Below, piece after piece: positions 47,020 to 55,323 of a DNA stretch of 64,000 bases. How positions within the stretch are numbered: the first letter of the stretch is position 1; each line of letters begins with the position of its first letter. The position numbers were made by a program, and so were the translations under genes. Below the pieces are notes generated by a model that made no database searches, had not been told where the DNA came from, and worked only from the letters and a program-made list of their open reading frames with translations. Source of the stretch: Spirochaetales bacterium (GTDB lineage Bacteria; Spirochaetota; Leptospiria; Leptospirales; Leptonemataceae). The DNA is taken from NCBI GenBank assembly GCA_024233935.1, contig JACKOY010000003.1, forward strand, positions 369,189 to 433,188, read 5' to 3'.

Positions 47020-48363
47020 TCAGCAACCTTCGATCAGACGGCCGTAGTAGGCGCGTACCTGGTCCAGATTCACTCGATTGAAGAAATTCGAATAGGCCAT
47101 CCACATGGCCAGGCCATTCAGATCCCGAAACTGGGGCGGCAGAAAGACCGGGGCATCAATGACGCCTTCTTTGTATTTGCGATAGAGCACGGGCACGTCC
47201 TCCAGCACAACTTTCCCGGCGAACAGAAACGGAATGATCATCGGCTTGCCCAGACGGATCGCGGTCCGCAGGAAATTGTAGACCATGACCATGCCCTTGC
47301 AGTAGCCGATGTCCTTCGTGAAGGGCGCCCCCCCGCTCACCACACCGCCGCGAAAGATCCGACTGGCATTTCGATAACAATCGGCCTCGCTATATCCCTG
47401 CCCGCGGTAGAATTCGCAAACCTCTACAAAATCGGCGCCGCCGACCGCCATGTCGCAGGCCAGTATGCGGTCGTTCAGTTTTCGCCCGCGACCGGGATAG
47501 ATCGTAAACGTGATCAGTTCCATAAACACGGCCAGTCCTTCCTGAACCGCTGAGATACAGGGCGGACCTTTGGAAAGCCAGCGTGCCGTCGATTGGCGCT
47601 CCCCGTTAAACGTCGTGCCCACATGCACCCAGCCCTCGTGACGTTCGAGTAGATCGATCTCCTTCTCGGAGAAGAGAACGCCGGTCTTGATTTTGACATA
47701 GTCCGAGCCCGCAGCCGCGTCGGCCAGCATGCCGTCATCGAGCATGACACGTACGGAAGCCGGCATCTCGGGATCGGAACCAAAATAGAGCTCGAAACGC
47801 TCGCGCAGTCTTTCAACCACCTGTTCGGCCGGGATATTCTTTTCGTAGCGCGCACCCAGATGGTCATCTTCAATCCCGCCCAGGATTTCACCCATGAGCA
47901 TACCCAGATCCCGGATCGTTGTGCGATCGCCGTCGAAATGATCGCGTGGACTCCCGTACAGTTCCCGACCGTGTTTGAAAAATTCGGGTGTTCCGCGCGC
48001 CATCAACATACGCACGGCACTTTGATAGTTGTCGCAGTTCCGATACAGAATCGCCCCGAGCTCATCATCGCGGCCCGGGTTTTTTGAAATAGCCGTCTTA
48101 AGCTCTTCGAATTCCTGAATTTTCGCAAGCGGATCAAAACCAAGCTGGCGCCGCTCCCGATAGTATTCCGGAGTTGCCGATGGCAAAGACCGCAGCCCGG
48201 TTCGCAAAGCCTCTTGCTCAATAGATCCATCCCACTTGATGGCGTCGATGATACGGATCGGTTTCTGGGCCGCTACCAGAGCCAGAGAATACTCACGCAG
48301 CTTCGCCCGATAGGCCTCCAATGCAGTCGAATTGGAAAACTCCGTGGAGGCGCTTTCAGGCAT
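47020..48363 (-). CDS. DUF1704/QEGLA-motif protein (putative metalloprotease-like)
   Basis: The 447-aa protein matches the flavohaemoglobin expression-modulating QEGLA family: the motif AVQEGLAVFME and an upstream HEGWVHVGTTFNG. The fold is a predicted zinc-dependent protease-like hydrolase of the DUF1704 family. Its substrate is unknown. ATG 48363 is preferred over 48396, whose extra residues come from the neighbouring repeat DNA. The stop codon abuts the last motif copy of array A. Confidence 0.88.
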   Translation of the reverse strand: MPESASTEFSNSTALEAYRAKLREYSLALVAAQKPIRIIDAIKWDGSIEQEALRTGLRSLPSATPEYYRERRQLGFDPLAKIQEFEELKTAISKNPGRDDELGAILYRNCDNYQSAVRMLMARGTPEFFKHGRELYGSPRDHFDGDRTTIRDLGMLMGEILGGIEDDHLGARYEKNIPAEQVVERLRERFELYFGSDPEMPASVRVMLDDGMLADAAAGSDYVKIKTGVLFSEKEIDLLERHEGWVHVGTTFNGERQSTARWLSKGPPCISAVQEGLAVFMELITFTIYPGRGRKLNDRILACDMAVGGADFVEVCEFYRGQGYSEADCYRNASRIFRGGVVSGGAPFTKDIGYCKGMVMVYNFLRTAIRLGKPMIIPFLFAGKVVLEDVPVLYRKYKEGVIDAPVFLPPQFRDLNGLAMWMAYSNFFNRVNLDQVRAYYGRLIEGC

Positions 48364-48410
48364 GGTTTGGCTTACACCTTCTCGGGCCCGGCGCATAGCA
48401 TTTTTGCGAA

Positions 48411-48534
48411 GGGCGCCGAAGCAAAGCTCGAAACCGCGAAGGCGATGCTTGCGCGCGGCATGGATTTGGATACCGTCCTTGAGATTACCGGCCTGGATCG
48501 GAAGTCGCTCGAGCGGGCGTCTGAGGCGGGGTAA
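48411..48534 (+). pseudogene. C-terminal remnant of an Rpn-family recombination-promoting nuclease
   Basis: About 40 codons ending at TAA 48532-48534 encode a tail almost identical to the Rpn protein 1.5 kb downstream (AKLETAKAMLARGMDLDTVL then EITGLDRKSLE, differing at two or three positions). The rest of the gene is missing. The DNA after the stop (ggggtaaaaacg, then gccagggg) is also shared with the downstream copy, so a larger unit was duplicated. Confidence 0.8.
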
Positions 48535-49114
48535 AAACGATACGCCAGGGGTGGCACCGGCGCCGGCCCCAGAAGTGTGCCCTTAAGCACACTTCTGAAC
48601 TCCCGCCCGCGACCACCCGGGAGCGAGCGTAAGATTGCCGCCCTCGGTGTGCTCGCCAATCTTAGCGGCGCTTCTTATGCGCGCCACGGGGGGCACAATT
48701 CGCTTTATCTCGAACCTGCGGTTCGGGCGAATTGTGTCATGGCTCGCGTGACTCGGGAGCTTTTTTGCGCGACATCGTGTCGCGGTGAAAGTTGCTTCCC
48801 GGCGGCATGTTAGTCTGCTGCCGTCTTTGGTTTTCGACGCCGCACGTCTTGGATATCTCGGCGACGGAAGTTCGTTGCGACAGAGCTAAGCCTTCGGCGA
48901 GTTCGCGCTGCGCGTTCAACTCTCAGTAACGGAGGCGCACTTTGCCATGTGCGGCTCACAGGGAATGCAGTCCCGACGCCTGGTTCTGCAAGCGCCCTGC
49001 TTCACATGTTATCTGGTCGCGCCTAACCGACCGCACGCTACGGCGAAGGACTTTGTGTCAGTCAGGCGCCGAGGCGCCGAACTTCCTGTCTCAGTTCTCT
49101 GTTAAGATGAGATC
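48535..49114. other. Gene-free, hairpin-rich stretch with element X copy 1
   Basis: No credible gene is present. Inverted repeats: an 11-bp stem with 6-nt loop (48570-48597); TAAGATTG/CAATCTTA (48630-48664); CACAATTCG/CGAATTGTG (48694-48736) containing an inner CGAACC-tgc-GGTTCG (48711-48725). Then a T6 run (48761-48766), the palindrome CGCGACATCGTGTCGCG (48768-48784) and the rest of element X to about 48958. The remaining 150 bp before the Rpn gene have no recognisable feature. Confidence 0.7.
48754..48958 (+). repeat. Element X, copy 1 (uninterrupted)
   Basis: Starts with an actcggga-type stretch and a T-run, then the palindrome CGCGACATCGTGTCGCG (48768-48784), gtgaaagttgcttccc, a gtctttggttttcgac box and ends with ggaggcgcactttgccatg. 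It shares these blocks, in order, with copies at 52.1 and 55.2 kb. It gives the intact form of the site that the group II intron splits in copy 2. Confidence 0.8.
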
Positions 49115-50043
49115 ATGGGCGAGTTTTCCAATCCTCATGATCGGCTGATCCGCAGCTTATTTCAGGAAGCCGAACAGGCGGCCTCTTTCTTTCGCGCGAC
49201 GCTTCCGGCCACTGTCGTCGATCTCCTTGACCTTGATCAACTCAACCTTCTGCCGGGCACGTTTATTTCGGAAGAACTCCGGGAAAGCCGGAGCGACCTA
49301 CTGATCGAAGTGCCGCTTCGGTCGGGCGAGCGCGCAAACATCTACGTGCTTTTCGAACACAAGTCCTACGTCGATCCCGGGGTCTTTGTGCAACTGCTGG
49401 GCTATCTGGCCGAAATCCACAAGCGACAGTTTGCAACACAGGCCGGCTGTCGGTCGTGATTCCGTTTGTGTTCTATCACGGCGACAAGACATGGAACCTG
49501 GGCCGCAGTTTTGGAGATGGCTTCGATCTCGGCGCCCGGGAGCGGCGTATTTTTTCGGAATACATCTCTGATTTCCAGATCGCACTCTTCAAGCTGAACG
49601 ACGCCGACCTGGATGCGATGATCCGTGATGCCGCCCTCCGGGCGGTCCTGGGTGTTATGCAAAACATCCGCGAGCCGGACTTTCCGGAGCGGCTGGTTCC
49701 CCTCTTGCGCGGACTTGCGGAAACCCGCGATCCTTCGAAAAAGCTTGCGCTCCTCCGAACTCTACTCATCTATATTATGAATACCCGCGAGCAAGAATCC
49801 ACCGAGGAAATCCAACGAGCACTCATTGCGGCCCGAATACCGGACAACGAGGAAACCATGGCAACCATCGCAGACAGATTACGAGAAGAAGGCCTGAATC
49901 AGGGTCTCGAACGAGGCCGGGCCGAGGGCGCCCGAAAAGCGAAGCTCGAAACCGCGAAGGCGATGCTTGCGCGCGGCATGGATATGGAAACTGTCCTTGA
50001 GATTACCGGCCTGGATCGGAAGTCGCTGGAAGGGCTCGCCTGA
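49115..50043 (+). pseudogene. Rpn-family recombination-promoting nuclease, split by a frame change
   Basis: Two overlapping reading frames together make one Rpn/transposase_31-type protein of about 305 aa. Frame 1 (49115-49459) has the N-terminus SNPHDRLIRSLFQEAEQA and the nuclease core (SDLLIEVPLR, YVLFEHKSYVD). Frame 2 (49456-50043) continues with IPFVFYHGDKTWN and the helical C-terminus. The frames meet at a GTGA overlap, and similarity continues smoothly if one base is lost or gained near 49440. A true frameshift mutation is the simplest reading; coupled translation or a sequencing error are alternatives. Confidence 0.75.
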
Positions 50044-50063
50044 GGTGGGGTAAAAACGGAGAT

Positions 50064-50089
50064 GCCAGGGGCCACCGCGGGCCCCTGGC
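50064..50089. other. 10-bp perfect hairpin after the Rpn gene
   Basis: gccaggggcc-accgcg-ggcccctggc forms a 10-bp stem with a 6-nt loop, 20 bp after the Rpn stop. No T-run follows, so intrinsic termination is unlikely. The left arm is conserved after the Rpn remnant at 48.5 kb, but the right arm is not. Confidence 0.55.
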
Positions 50090-50130
50090 GACCCGCGCGC
50101 CCTCGCTACGCTTCGCATCCATGCTCCGCG

Positions 50131-50157
50131 ACGCTCGGGAAGGTTCTTCCGCGACAT
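50131..50157 (+). repeat. Element X, copy 2, left part
   Basis: gctcggga...ttccgcgacat matches the left part of X copies 1 and 3. The rest of this copy resumes at 52070 after the group II intron. Joining 50157 to 52070 recreates ccgcgacatcgtgtcgcgg exactly as in the uninterrupted copies. Confidence 0.85.
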
Positions 50158-52069
50158 GTAGAGTAGAGGCCGGCTCCCCCGTTACCGGTTTCACCGGCCC
50201 CCCTCATCAAACCGTACGTGCGGTTTTCCCGCATACGGCTTTCCTGCAACTTTCATCTCAAGTTTTCACAGTATCCGGGATACCATAAGCCTCCGGATCG
50301 ATTAGCCCGGCATCGAGCCATCGGGAGAACGTCTTACGGCAGTAAGCGATACGGTATCTCTGACTCTTTCGTTTTTGATGACGAAAAAGGCGGTCCCGAA
50401 GATAGATTCTTATTTTACCACGCGCGTATTTGGTGTACGAAACACCCGGGATGGTAAAGTAATTGAGCCAACCCCGCAGCAGCGGATTGAGCTGATCTAT
50501 CCCGATCTTAACGTTTCTCTGACGACACTTAATCAGGCGCGCTTTGATTTCTCCACGCAACCTCTTCTGAGCCTTCGCGGAAGGAGCGATGTTCCAGTAG
50601 TGTCCTTCACGGTCTTTTAGGCGACTGCAATGGTACTGAAACGTAAAGCTCAGAAACTCGAATCCACTTCGCCGGCTATCTACCAGATGTGTCTTGCTTT
50701 CATTGATCGAAAGCTCCATCTTCTTAAACAGCCACGTCAGACGGTCCAGAGCTTCTGCACTGATCTTGCGCCCCATCAGCACAAAGTCATCGGCGTAACG
50801 AACCATTTTCAGGTCCCTGAATTCCGGGCGCTTGCGAATCATGCGATCCATCAGATTCAGATAGATGTTGGCAAGCAGAGGGAGATCACACCGCCCTGGG
50901 GTTCCTCTCTTATTCTTCTTACCGCCACTCATCCGGCCACCTTCCTCTATCGGGGCTTTCAGCCACATTTTCAGAAGATGAAGCACTTTCTGATCGCTGA
51001 TACGCTGCCCAACCGTCTTTAGAAGTTTGGTATGAGGAATTGAGTCGAAATATTTACTCAAGTCCGCGTCATACACCTCGTGACGGCCCGCTTTCAGGTT
51101 TCTTTGATTCGTCCTACCGCGTCTTTGGCCGACCGCTTCGGACGAAATCCGAAAGAGTCGTCGTCAAAATCCGCTTCGAAGATCGGTTCTATTGCCAGCT
51201 TGCATGACATCTACCACGCGATCCCGTATTGTCGGAATCCCGAGCGGTCGTTCCGTGCCGTCGGACTTCGGATCATTACCCGCAGAACCGGGTCGGGTCG
51301 GTAGCTTTTTTCCATTAGACTCTTGCGAATCTCACGCAGAAAGCTCTCCAGCCCGCCTTCGTCGACATCGGCGAAGGAGATTCCATCAACACCCGGTGAA
51401 CCCCGATTGGCACGTACCCGTTTATAGGCTTCGCGCAGGAAGTCCTCCCGGCAGATTTTGTCATACAACGAATAGAACCGAAACTTCGGTTCCTGTTTGG
51501 CTTTTCGATATATCTTCCTCTGAAAGTCTCGCACTGCGTCCGCCGGCCGGTTGCCTTTGGCTCTACTGTCCGTATTAGATGTTCCCATCAATCAGACTCG
51601 CTCCTTTCTTCGTAAGATTCTGTTGCAGCAATGCCCTTCGCTACTCGCGGGTTATGTTGTCCCGCGTATCAACACTACTATGGGCATCTCCGACTTCCTG
51701 ATAGCCTGTTCTTCCTTGAAACCAGTGGGATCGCCGGCCCCGCTATCAGGATCTCCAGTTCATGTGTTCCCTCAAGACACGCGCCGCCCTCGAACAACCC
51801 CGGATGGTCCTGTCTGCCTTCTCGGATTCCTTTCCTATTCCGCTGCCTGGCAGACCGGTAATGGCTTCACCATACACGAGAGGCTGGCCACCATCGACTT
51901 CATAACGAGGCTCAATAAGGTTCACTTGCGTTACGGCTCGCATCTTCGCTTATTTCAGACTCAATGCAATTCGTTGCCTCCTTACATCCTGAAACTGCTT
52001 GAGACGGCACGGACCGCCGCCTCTGCGGGTCTTTCACCCGCTGGGTTTTACACACGCCTCCTGGCGTAC
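50158..52069 (-). mobile_element. Group II intron with degenerate reverse transcriptase
   Basis: The intron is 1912 nt on the minus strand. It begins GTACGCCAGGAGGCG (52069) and ends CCTCTACTCTAC (50158). Domain V is recognisable at about 50208-50241 (AAGCCGTATGCGGG paired with CGCACGTACGGTTTG), and a domain VI stem follows with ccggtgaaaccgg. The boundaries come from comparison with intact X copies at 48768 and 55214, which show an uninterrupted palindrome. The intron sits near the centre of that palindrome. The maturase ORF is broken. Domain I-IV structure was not folded. Confidence 0.9.
50258..51591 (-). pseudogene. Group II intron reverse transcriptase/maturase, frameshifted
   Basis: The N-terminal fragment (51211-51591) has KICREDFLREAYKRVRANRG and GVDGISFADVD. 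The C-terminal fragment (50258-51076) has VYDADLSKYFDSIPH-like RT2, the catalytic VRYADDFVLMG, LSINESKTHLV and maturase domain X (NPLLRGWLNYFTIPG). No HNH domain follows. Between the fragments the frame is broken around 51080-51210, although the DNA still encodes SFGFRPKRSA. In the second fragment the motif GTPQGGVISPLL reads GTPGRCDLPLL, two small deletions in about 30 bp. The protein is therefore predicted inactive. Confidence 0.85.
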
Positions 52070-52572
52070 CGTGTCGCGGTGAAGGTTGCTTCCCAGCGCA
52101 CGTTGCTCAGTTGCCGTCTTTGGTTTTCGACACCGCACGTCTTGGGACTATCGCCGGCCGGTTTTTCCGCGCGAAAGTAAGCCGCCGCTCCCTATGGGTT
52201 CGCTCTGGCGGGTTCAAAGTGCGCCAGAAAAAGGAACAGAGGAGGCGCACTTTGCCATGCGCGGTGGAAGTTGGCTCTGCGGCACGTTGGTTCGCGTTTG
52301 TCTTTGTTTACCGCGTCTTGATTTGCGTCGGTGGTCTTTTGTGCTCCGCACGCGGTCGATGCAGTGAAATGGTTTCAGGGCGCGGGGGTCGGCCGGCAGG
52401 CTTGTTCGCGTGTCTCGGGAGATGCTTGTTCTGCGCGAAAGTAAGCCGTTGCTTCCTATTGGTCGCAACGGCGAGTTCAAATTGCGTCTCAAAACGACCA
52501 GGAGCGGAGGCGCCATGCGCGGTCTCCGCTGGTTCGTGTTTGTTTTCGGCTCTGCGGCGTGCCGGTGTTTCG
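52070..52572 (+). repeat. Element X: right part of copy 2, copy 3 and a partial fourth, in tandem
   Basis: Copy 2 resumes at 52070 (cgtgtcgcggtgaagg) and ends near 52268. A second unit runs from about 52258 to 52525, and a partial third unit from 52512. The units share gcgcgaaagtaagccg followed by a gct-y-cctat-k-ggt stretch (about 52170 and 52437, 267 bp apart), gagttcaaa, and the end block ggaggcgc...gccatgcgcgg. In copy 2 the arms aaagtgcgcc and ggcgcacttt form an inverted repeat (about 52218-52254). No gene is visible here. Confidence 0.72.
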
Positions 52573-53112
52573 CTACAGCCCCGGGTCCCCAATCGGCACA
52601 CTGGGTCGGTTTAACTCGTCCTCGATGCAGGCCTCTAAAGCCTCTTCGGTGCTGGTACCGTAGGACTGTTGGCCGTCGTTGGGAAAGAACAAGGGCTCTA
52701 CGGGGTCCGCATACGGTGTGGAGTCATCGAAATTCAGGAAGTAAGAAGGACTGGTCGGGCCACGCTCGCTCACCCGAAAGCGCCGGTATCTGCCGTCGCG
52801 AGTCATGCGGTAGTAGGCATCGCCCTCACTCTGCACGTCGAACGTCCAGAGTCCTGGCACGCCCGGGAATGCCACTTCGACTGTGGCGCCGGCCTCCGGT
52901 ACACGCAGGCAGTAGTTGAGCACGGACGGCGGGACCGAAACATCGATAAAAGCCGCCATCTGCGCCGTATCCCGCATGCGAAAGACGCCGCTGGGCAGCT
53001 TTGCCGGCGCCACCCGCCGTGGAGCCGGATCCGGCGCTTCACCGCATGCCGCGCTGGCGATCACTGCAACTGTTGTAAGAGCCAGCCATCTTCTCATGAT
53101 TGTATCCATCAT
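52573..53112 (-). CDS. Putative lipoprotein, hypothetical
   Basis: The protein is about 179 aa with a signal sequence (RRWLALTTVAVIASAAC) and a lipobox-like AAC-G at about residue 24, suggesting a lipid-anchored envelope protein. The mature region is beta-rich (YRRFRVSERG; PSYFLNFDDSTPYA) with Cys at NYCLRV and ACIEDE. No family recognised. It starts 3 bp after the stop of the preceding gene, so it closes a three-gene unit. ATG 53094 is an alternative start. A role as partner or immunity for the upstream proteins is speculation. Confidence 0.6.
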   Translation of the reverse strand: MMDTIMRRWLALTTVAVIASAACGEAPDPAPRRVAPAKLPSGVFRMRDTAQMAAFIDVSVPPSVLNYCLRVPEAGATVEVAFPGVPGLWTFDVQSEGDAYYRMTRDGRYRRFRVSERGPTSPSYFLNFDDSTPYADPVEPLFFPNDGQQSYGTSTEEALEACIEDELNRPSVPIGDPGL

Positions 53113-53114
53113 CC

Positions 53115-53783
53115 CTACTCTATTGTGATCAAGCTGGCCGCGCTTTGAAGATCAAATTCAACTCCGCCTCGAAATTCCTTAGCGACCCCCATAGCGTGGT
53201 CGATTCTGCGCCAGACTCCGTCTGCGCCGCGCGTGATGGGGAAGTAGTGCCCCTCCCTCTCAATGTATGCCATCGCCACTCGGGCTCCGCTATCCTGAAA
53301 CGCCTGAATAGCCTGCGCTGTCATTGGCGGGTGATTGACGAACGGCACAGCTTCGAGGTCCCGCGCCGGATAACGAGCAGCATAGCTATCGTATTTCAGA
53401 TCGGCGGATTTACCGAGCATGAGACCGGTGTAAGACGGGATGCCGCGATTGAGATCCGCGCGAGTGCTCCCTATCGTGATCCATCCCGCGCGTAGCTGCT
53501 CATAATACCAGGAGGCAAAGGATGTGTCCCGGTTGACCCGTCCGCTCGCAACTTCGAGCAGATACCACGATATGTTATTGCACATTCCAGCAGACGAGCT
53601 GCGCGCCAGTGCCTCGGGGCCACGACCTGCATTGTCCTTTAGCCATTGCACATTGGCATTGAAGGCGCTTCGCCGATAAAGCGCTTGCGATAGTAGCACT
53701 TCCTGCTTTCTCAGCTCGGCGCCTGTTGCGGTAGCAACCAACTTCTTGCGCCACGCTATTTCTGCTTCAATCGCCGGATCCAT
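53115..53783 (-). CDS. Hypothetical protein, possible papain-like hydrolase
   Basis: The 222-aa protein has SSSAGMCNNISWYLLEVASG near residue 66, a Cys at the start of a helix, and EREGHYFPITRGADGVWRRI near residue 175, where GHYF and the following IDH could supply a His and Asp. This Cys-His order resembles papain/C39-type folds, but no family was recognised. The start overlaps the end of the upstream gene by 28 bp and the lipoprotein gene follows 2 bp later, so the three genes are coupled. Confidence 0.5.
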   Translation of the reverse strand: MDPAIEAEIAWRKKLVATATGAELRKQEVLLSQALYRRSAFNANVQWLKDNAGRGPEALARSSSAGMCNNISWYLLEVASGRVNRDTSFASWYYEQLRAGWITIGSTRADLNRGIPSYTGLMLGKSADLKYDSYAARYPARDLEAVPFVNHPPMTAQAIQAFQDSGARVAMAYIEREGHYFPITRGADGVWRRIDHAMGVAKEFRGGVEFDLQSAASLITIE

Positions 53784-54916
53784 TGTGAAGTCCCCGCCTG
53801 CACTTCTGAGAGCACGCGTTCGAAAGCGGGCAAAGCCTGCCTGGCCGCACCCGCGATTGGATCTGCAGTGGGCGCCTGTTGGTTCAAGCGGAATTCCGCG
53901 CGGTCGAATAACTCCCCGACCGTCAGGCCGCCCGGTGCTATTTGCGTTGTATCATGGCGAAGAGCCGCTGTCGCGGCCATTTCCCCTTGCTTGTAAGGCT
54001 TCTCAAGGTATTCGATCGGCCACTCAAGGCCCGTCGCGTCCAGTAGCTGAACCTGAACCTGACCCTGTGGGCTCCGGGTCTCCCTGAGCGTCATGCCCCG
54101 CGGCAGAAAAGCGACCCGCGTCTCCGGGTGCGGCGGCGGGTTACGCAGATCTGGAAAAGCGAAGACGGCTTCAAATCTACGACCATGCAGCCAGCCGGGT
54201 CCGGCATTTCGTAAAACTTCGTCGCCAATTGGATCTACAATGAATTTTTCATCGCCAACGCCCGCCAGAAACTCTTCCGAAAGGACTGGCCGCTCATCTG
54301 GCACGCGCGTCGCGTCGTCCAGATCTATCGGCCGAAAACGGTCAAGATACGCGAGTAGCTCGCGCCGCCGCGTGGTGCTCTCTTTGGCTTGGGCAACGTG
54401 GGCTGCGAACTCTTTGTATTCTGCCGCTGAAACAGGATCCCTGCGGAAAATGGCCGTCATAAGTCGTTCGCGATTGGGTTCCCTGATTCCAAATACCGCC
54501 TCAAACACCTCCAGGGCCCTGACTGCCTCGGCATTGTCAACCCCGCCCCACAAGCCTCCGAGCGCACCCGGCTGTAGCTCTTCTTGTAGGTAAGACGCTG
54601 CCCTCTGAACACCGCCCTCCGCCTGCAGACGCTCCTGCCACACGCGCGTCACGGCCTCTGTTTCAGAGCCGTCGCGTTCCATACGCAGCACGCGATCCAG
54701 TGACTCGTCCTGTTGGGCAGTCAGGCTTCGTAGTTCCGAGAGCGGCGGCTGCACGTTGGGTTCCAGGCTGACCCAATCTTTCAGGAGCTTCATCACGCTG
54801 CTTTGACAACTTACACTCGCGCAGTCCTCGGTCAGGAATGCCCAGAGCTTTTCTTTCTGCTGGTGGTACACGCCACCACGATGTGTCACCGTAGCGTCCG
54901 GCCCCGCCTGGCCCAT
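53756..54916 (-). CDS. Hypothetical protein, probably the C-terminal part of a larger decayed gene
   Basis: The open frame is 386 aa, hydrophilic and mostly helical (KLLKDWVSLEPNVQPPLSEL; YKEFAAHVAQAKESTTRRRE), with two short Gly/Pro beta segments near residues 235-290. The family was not recognised. Upstream DNA to about 55120 still reads as a plausible acidic linker in this frame (LPELSFPDWGDERNENTSEE) and, after a shift near 55035, in another frame (IEDTENDIDTIATAG). This suggests that the present start is internal and that the gene was truncated near the X element. Confidence 0.45.
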   Translation of the reverse strand: MGQAGPDATVTHRGGVYHQQKEKLWAFLTEDCASVSCQSSVMKLLKDWVSLEPNVQPPLSELRSLTAQQDESLDRVLRMERDGSETEAVTRVWQERLQAEGGVQRAASYLQEELQPGALGGLWGGVDNAEAVRALEVFEAVFGIREPNRERLMTAIFRRDPVSAAEYKEFAAHVAQAKESTTRRRELLAYLDRFRPIDLDDATRVPDERPVLSEEFLAGVGDEKFIVDPIGDEVLRNAGPGWLHGRRFEAVFAFPDLRNPPPHPETRVAFLPRGMTLRETRSPQGQVQVQLLDATGLEWPIEYLEKPYKQGEMAATAALRHDTTQIAPGGLTVGELFDRAEFRLNQQAPTADPIAGAARQALPAFERVLSEVQAGTSQWIRRLKQK

Positions 54917-55323
54917 GGGGCCTTCGGCCCGCTCGTCTTCGGTGTTTGCGGTTTGTGGTTCTTCCTCCGATGTGTTTTCGTTCCGTTCATCGCCCCAGTC
55001 GGGGAAGGAGAGTTCCGGCAGGGCGGCGGAGAATGGTCCAGCAGGCTTTCGAACGAATCGCCCGCTGTGCGGCCGGCCGTGGCGATGGTGTCGATGTCGT
55101 TTTCGGTATCTTCAATGCGAGACGCGGGGGGCCGACCGCACGGCCCCCCGCACCCCCGTGCGCCGCGCGGAGGCACTCGACATCAATGTCTCGTGGCCGC
55201 GCGGTTTTTTGTTCCGCGACATCGTGTCGCGGCGAATGTTGGCTCCACGGTCACGTCGGCTCGCGTTTGTCTTTGGTTATCGCCTCGTGATTTCCGTAAT
55301 AGGCGCTGTGCCTTATCTCACCC
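54917..55323. other. Gene-free stretch: decayed 5' region, hairpin and element X copy
   Basis: From 54917 to about 55120 the minus strand looks like the broken 5' part of the adjacent gene. A 9-bp hairpin (GGGGGG-CCG/CGG-CCCCCC, 55126-55149) follows. Element X occupies about 55190-55290. No intact gene is present. Confidence 0.6.
55190..55290 (+). repeat. Element X, 5' part (copy with intact palindrome)
   Basis: T-run (55205-55210), the full palindrome CCGCGACATCGTGTCGCGG (55214-55232), then gaatgttggctccacgg, cacgtcggctcgcg and tttgtctttggttatcgc, in the same order as the 48.8 and 52.3 kb copies. The 3' half of X is absent. Along with copy 1 it defines the empty target site of the group II intron. 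Confidence 0.8.

Noticed and set aside
46650..47081. 143-aa plus-strand ORF through array A
   Set aside because: It only reads the repeat units in one frame (repeated AVPSLF); no ribosome-binding site and no relation to known proteins.
48577..48813. 78-aa plus-strand ORF in the hairpin region
   Set aside because: It runs through inverted repeats, and its translation has no protein character.
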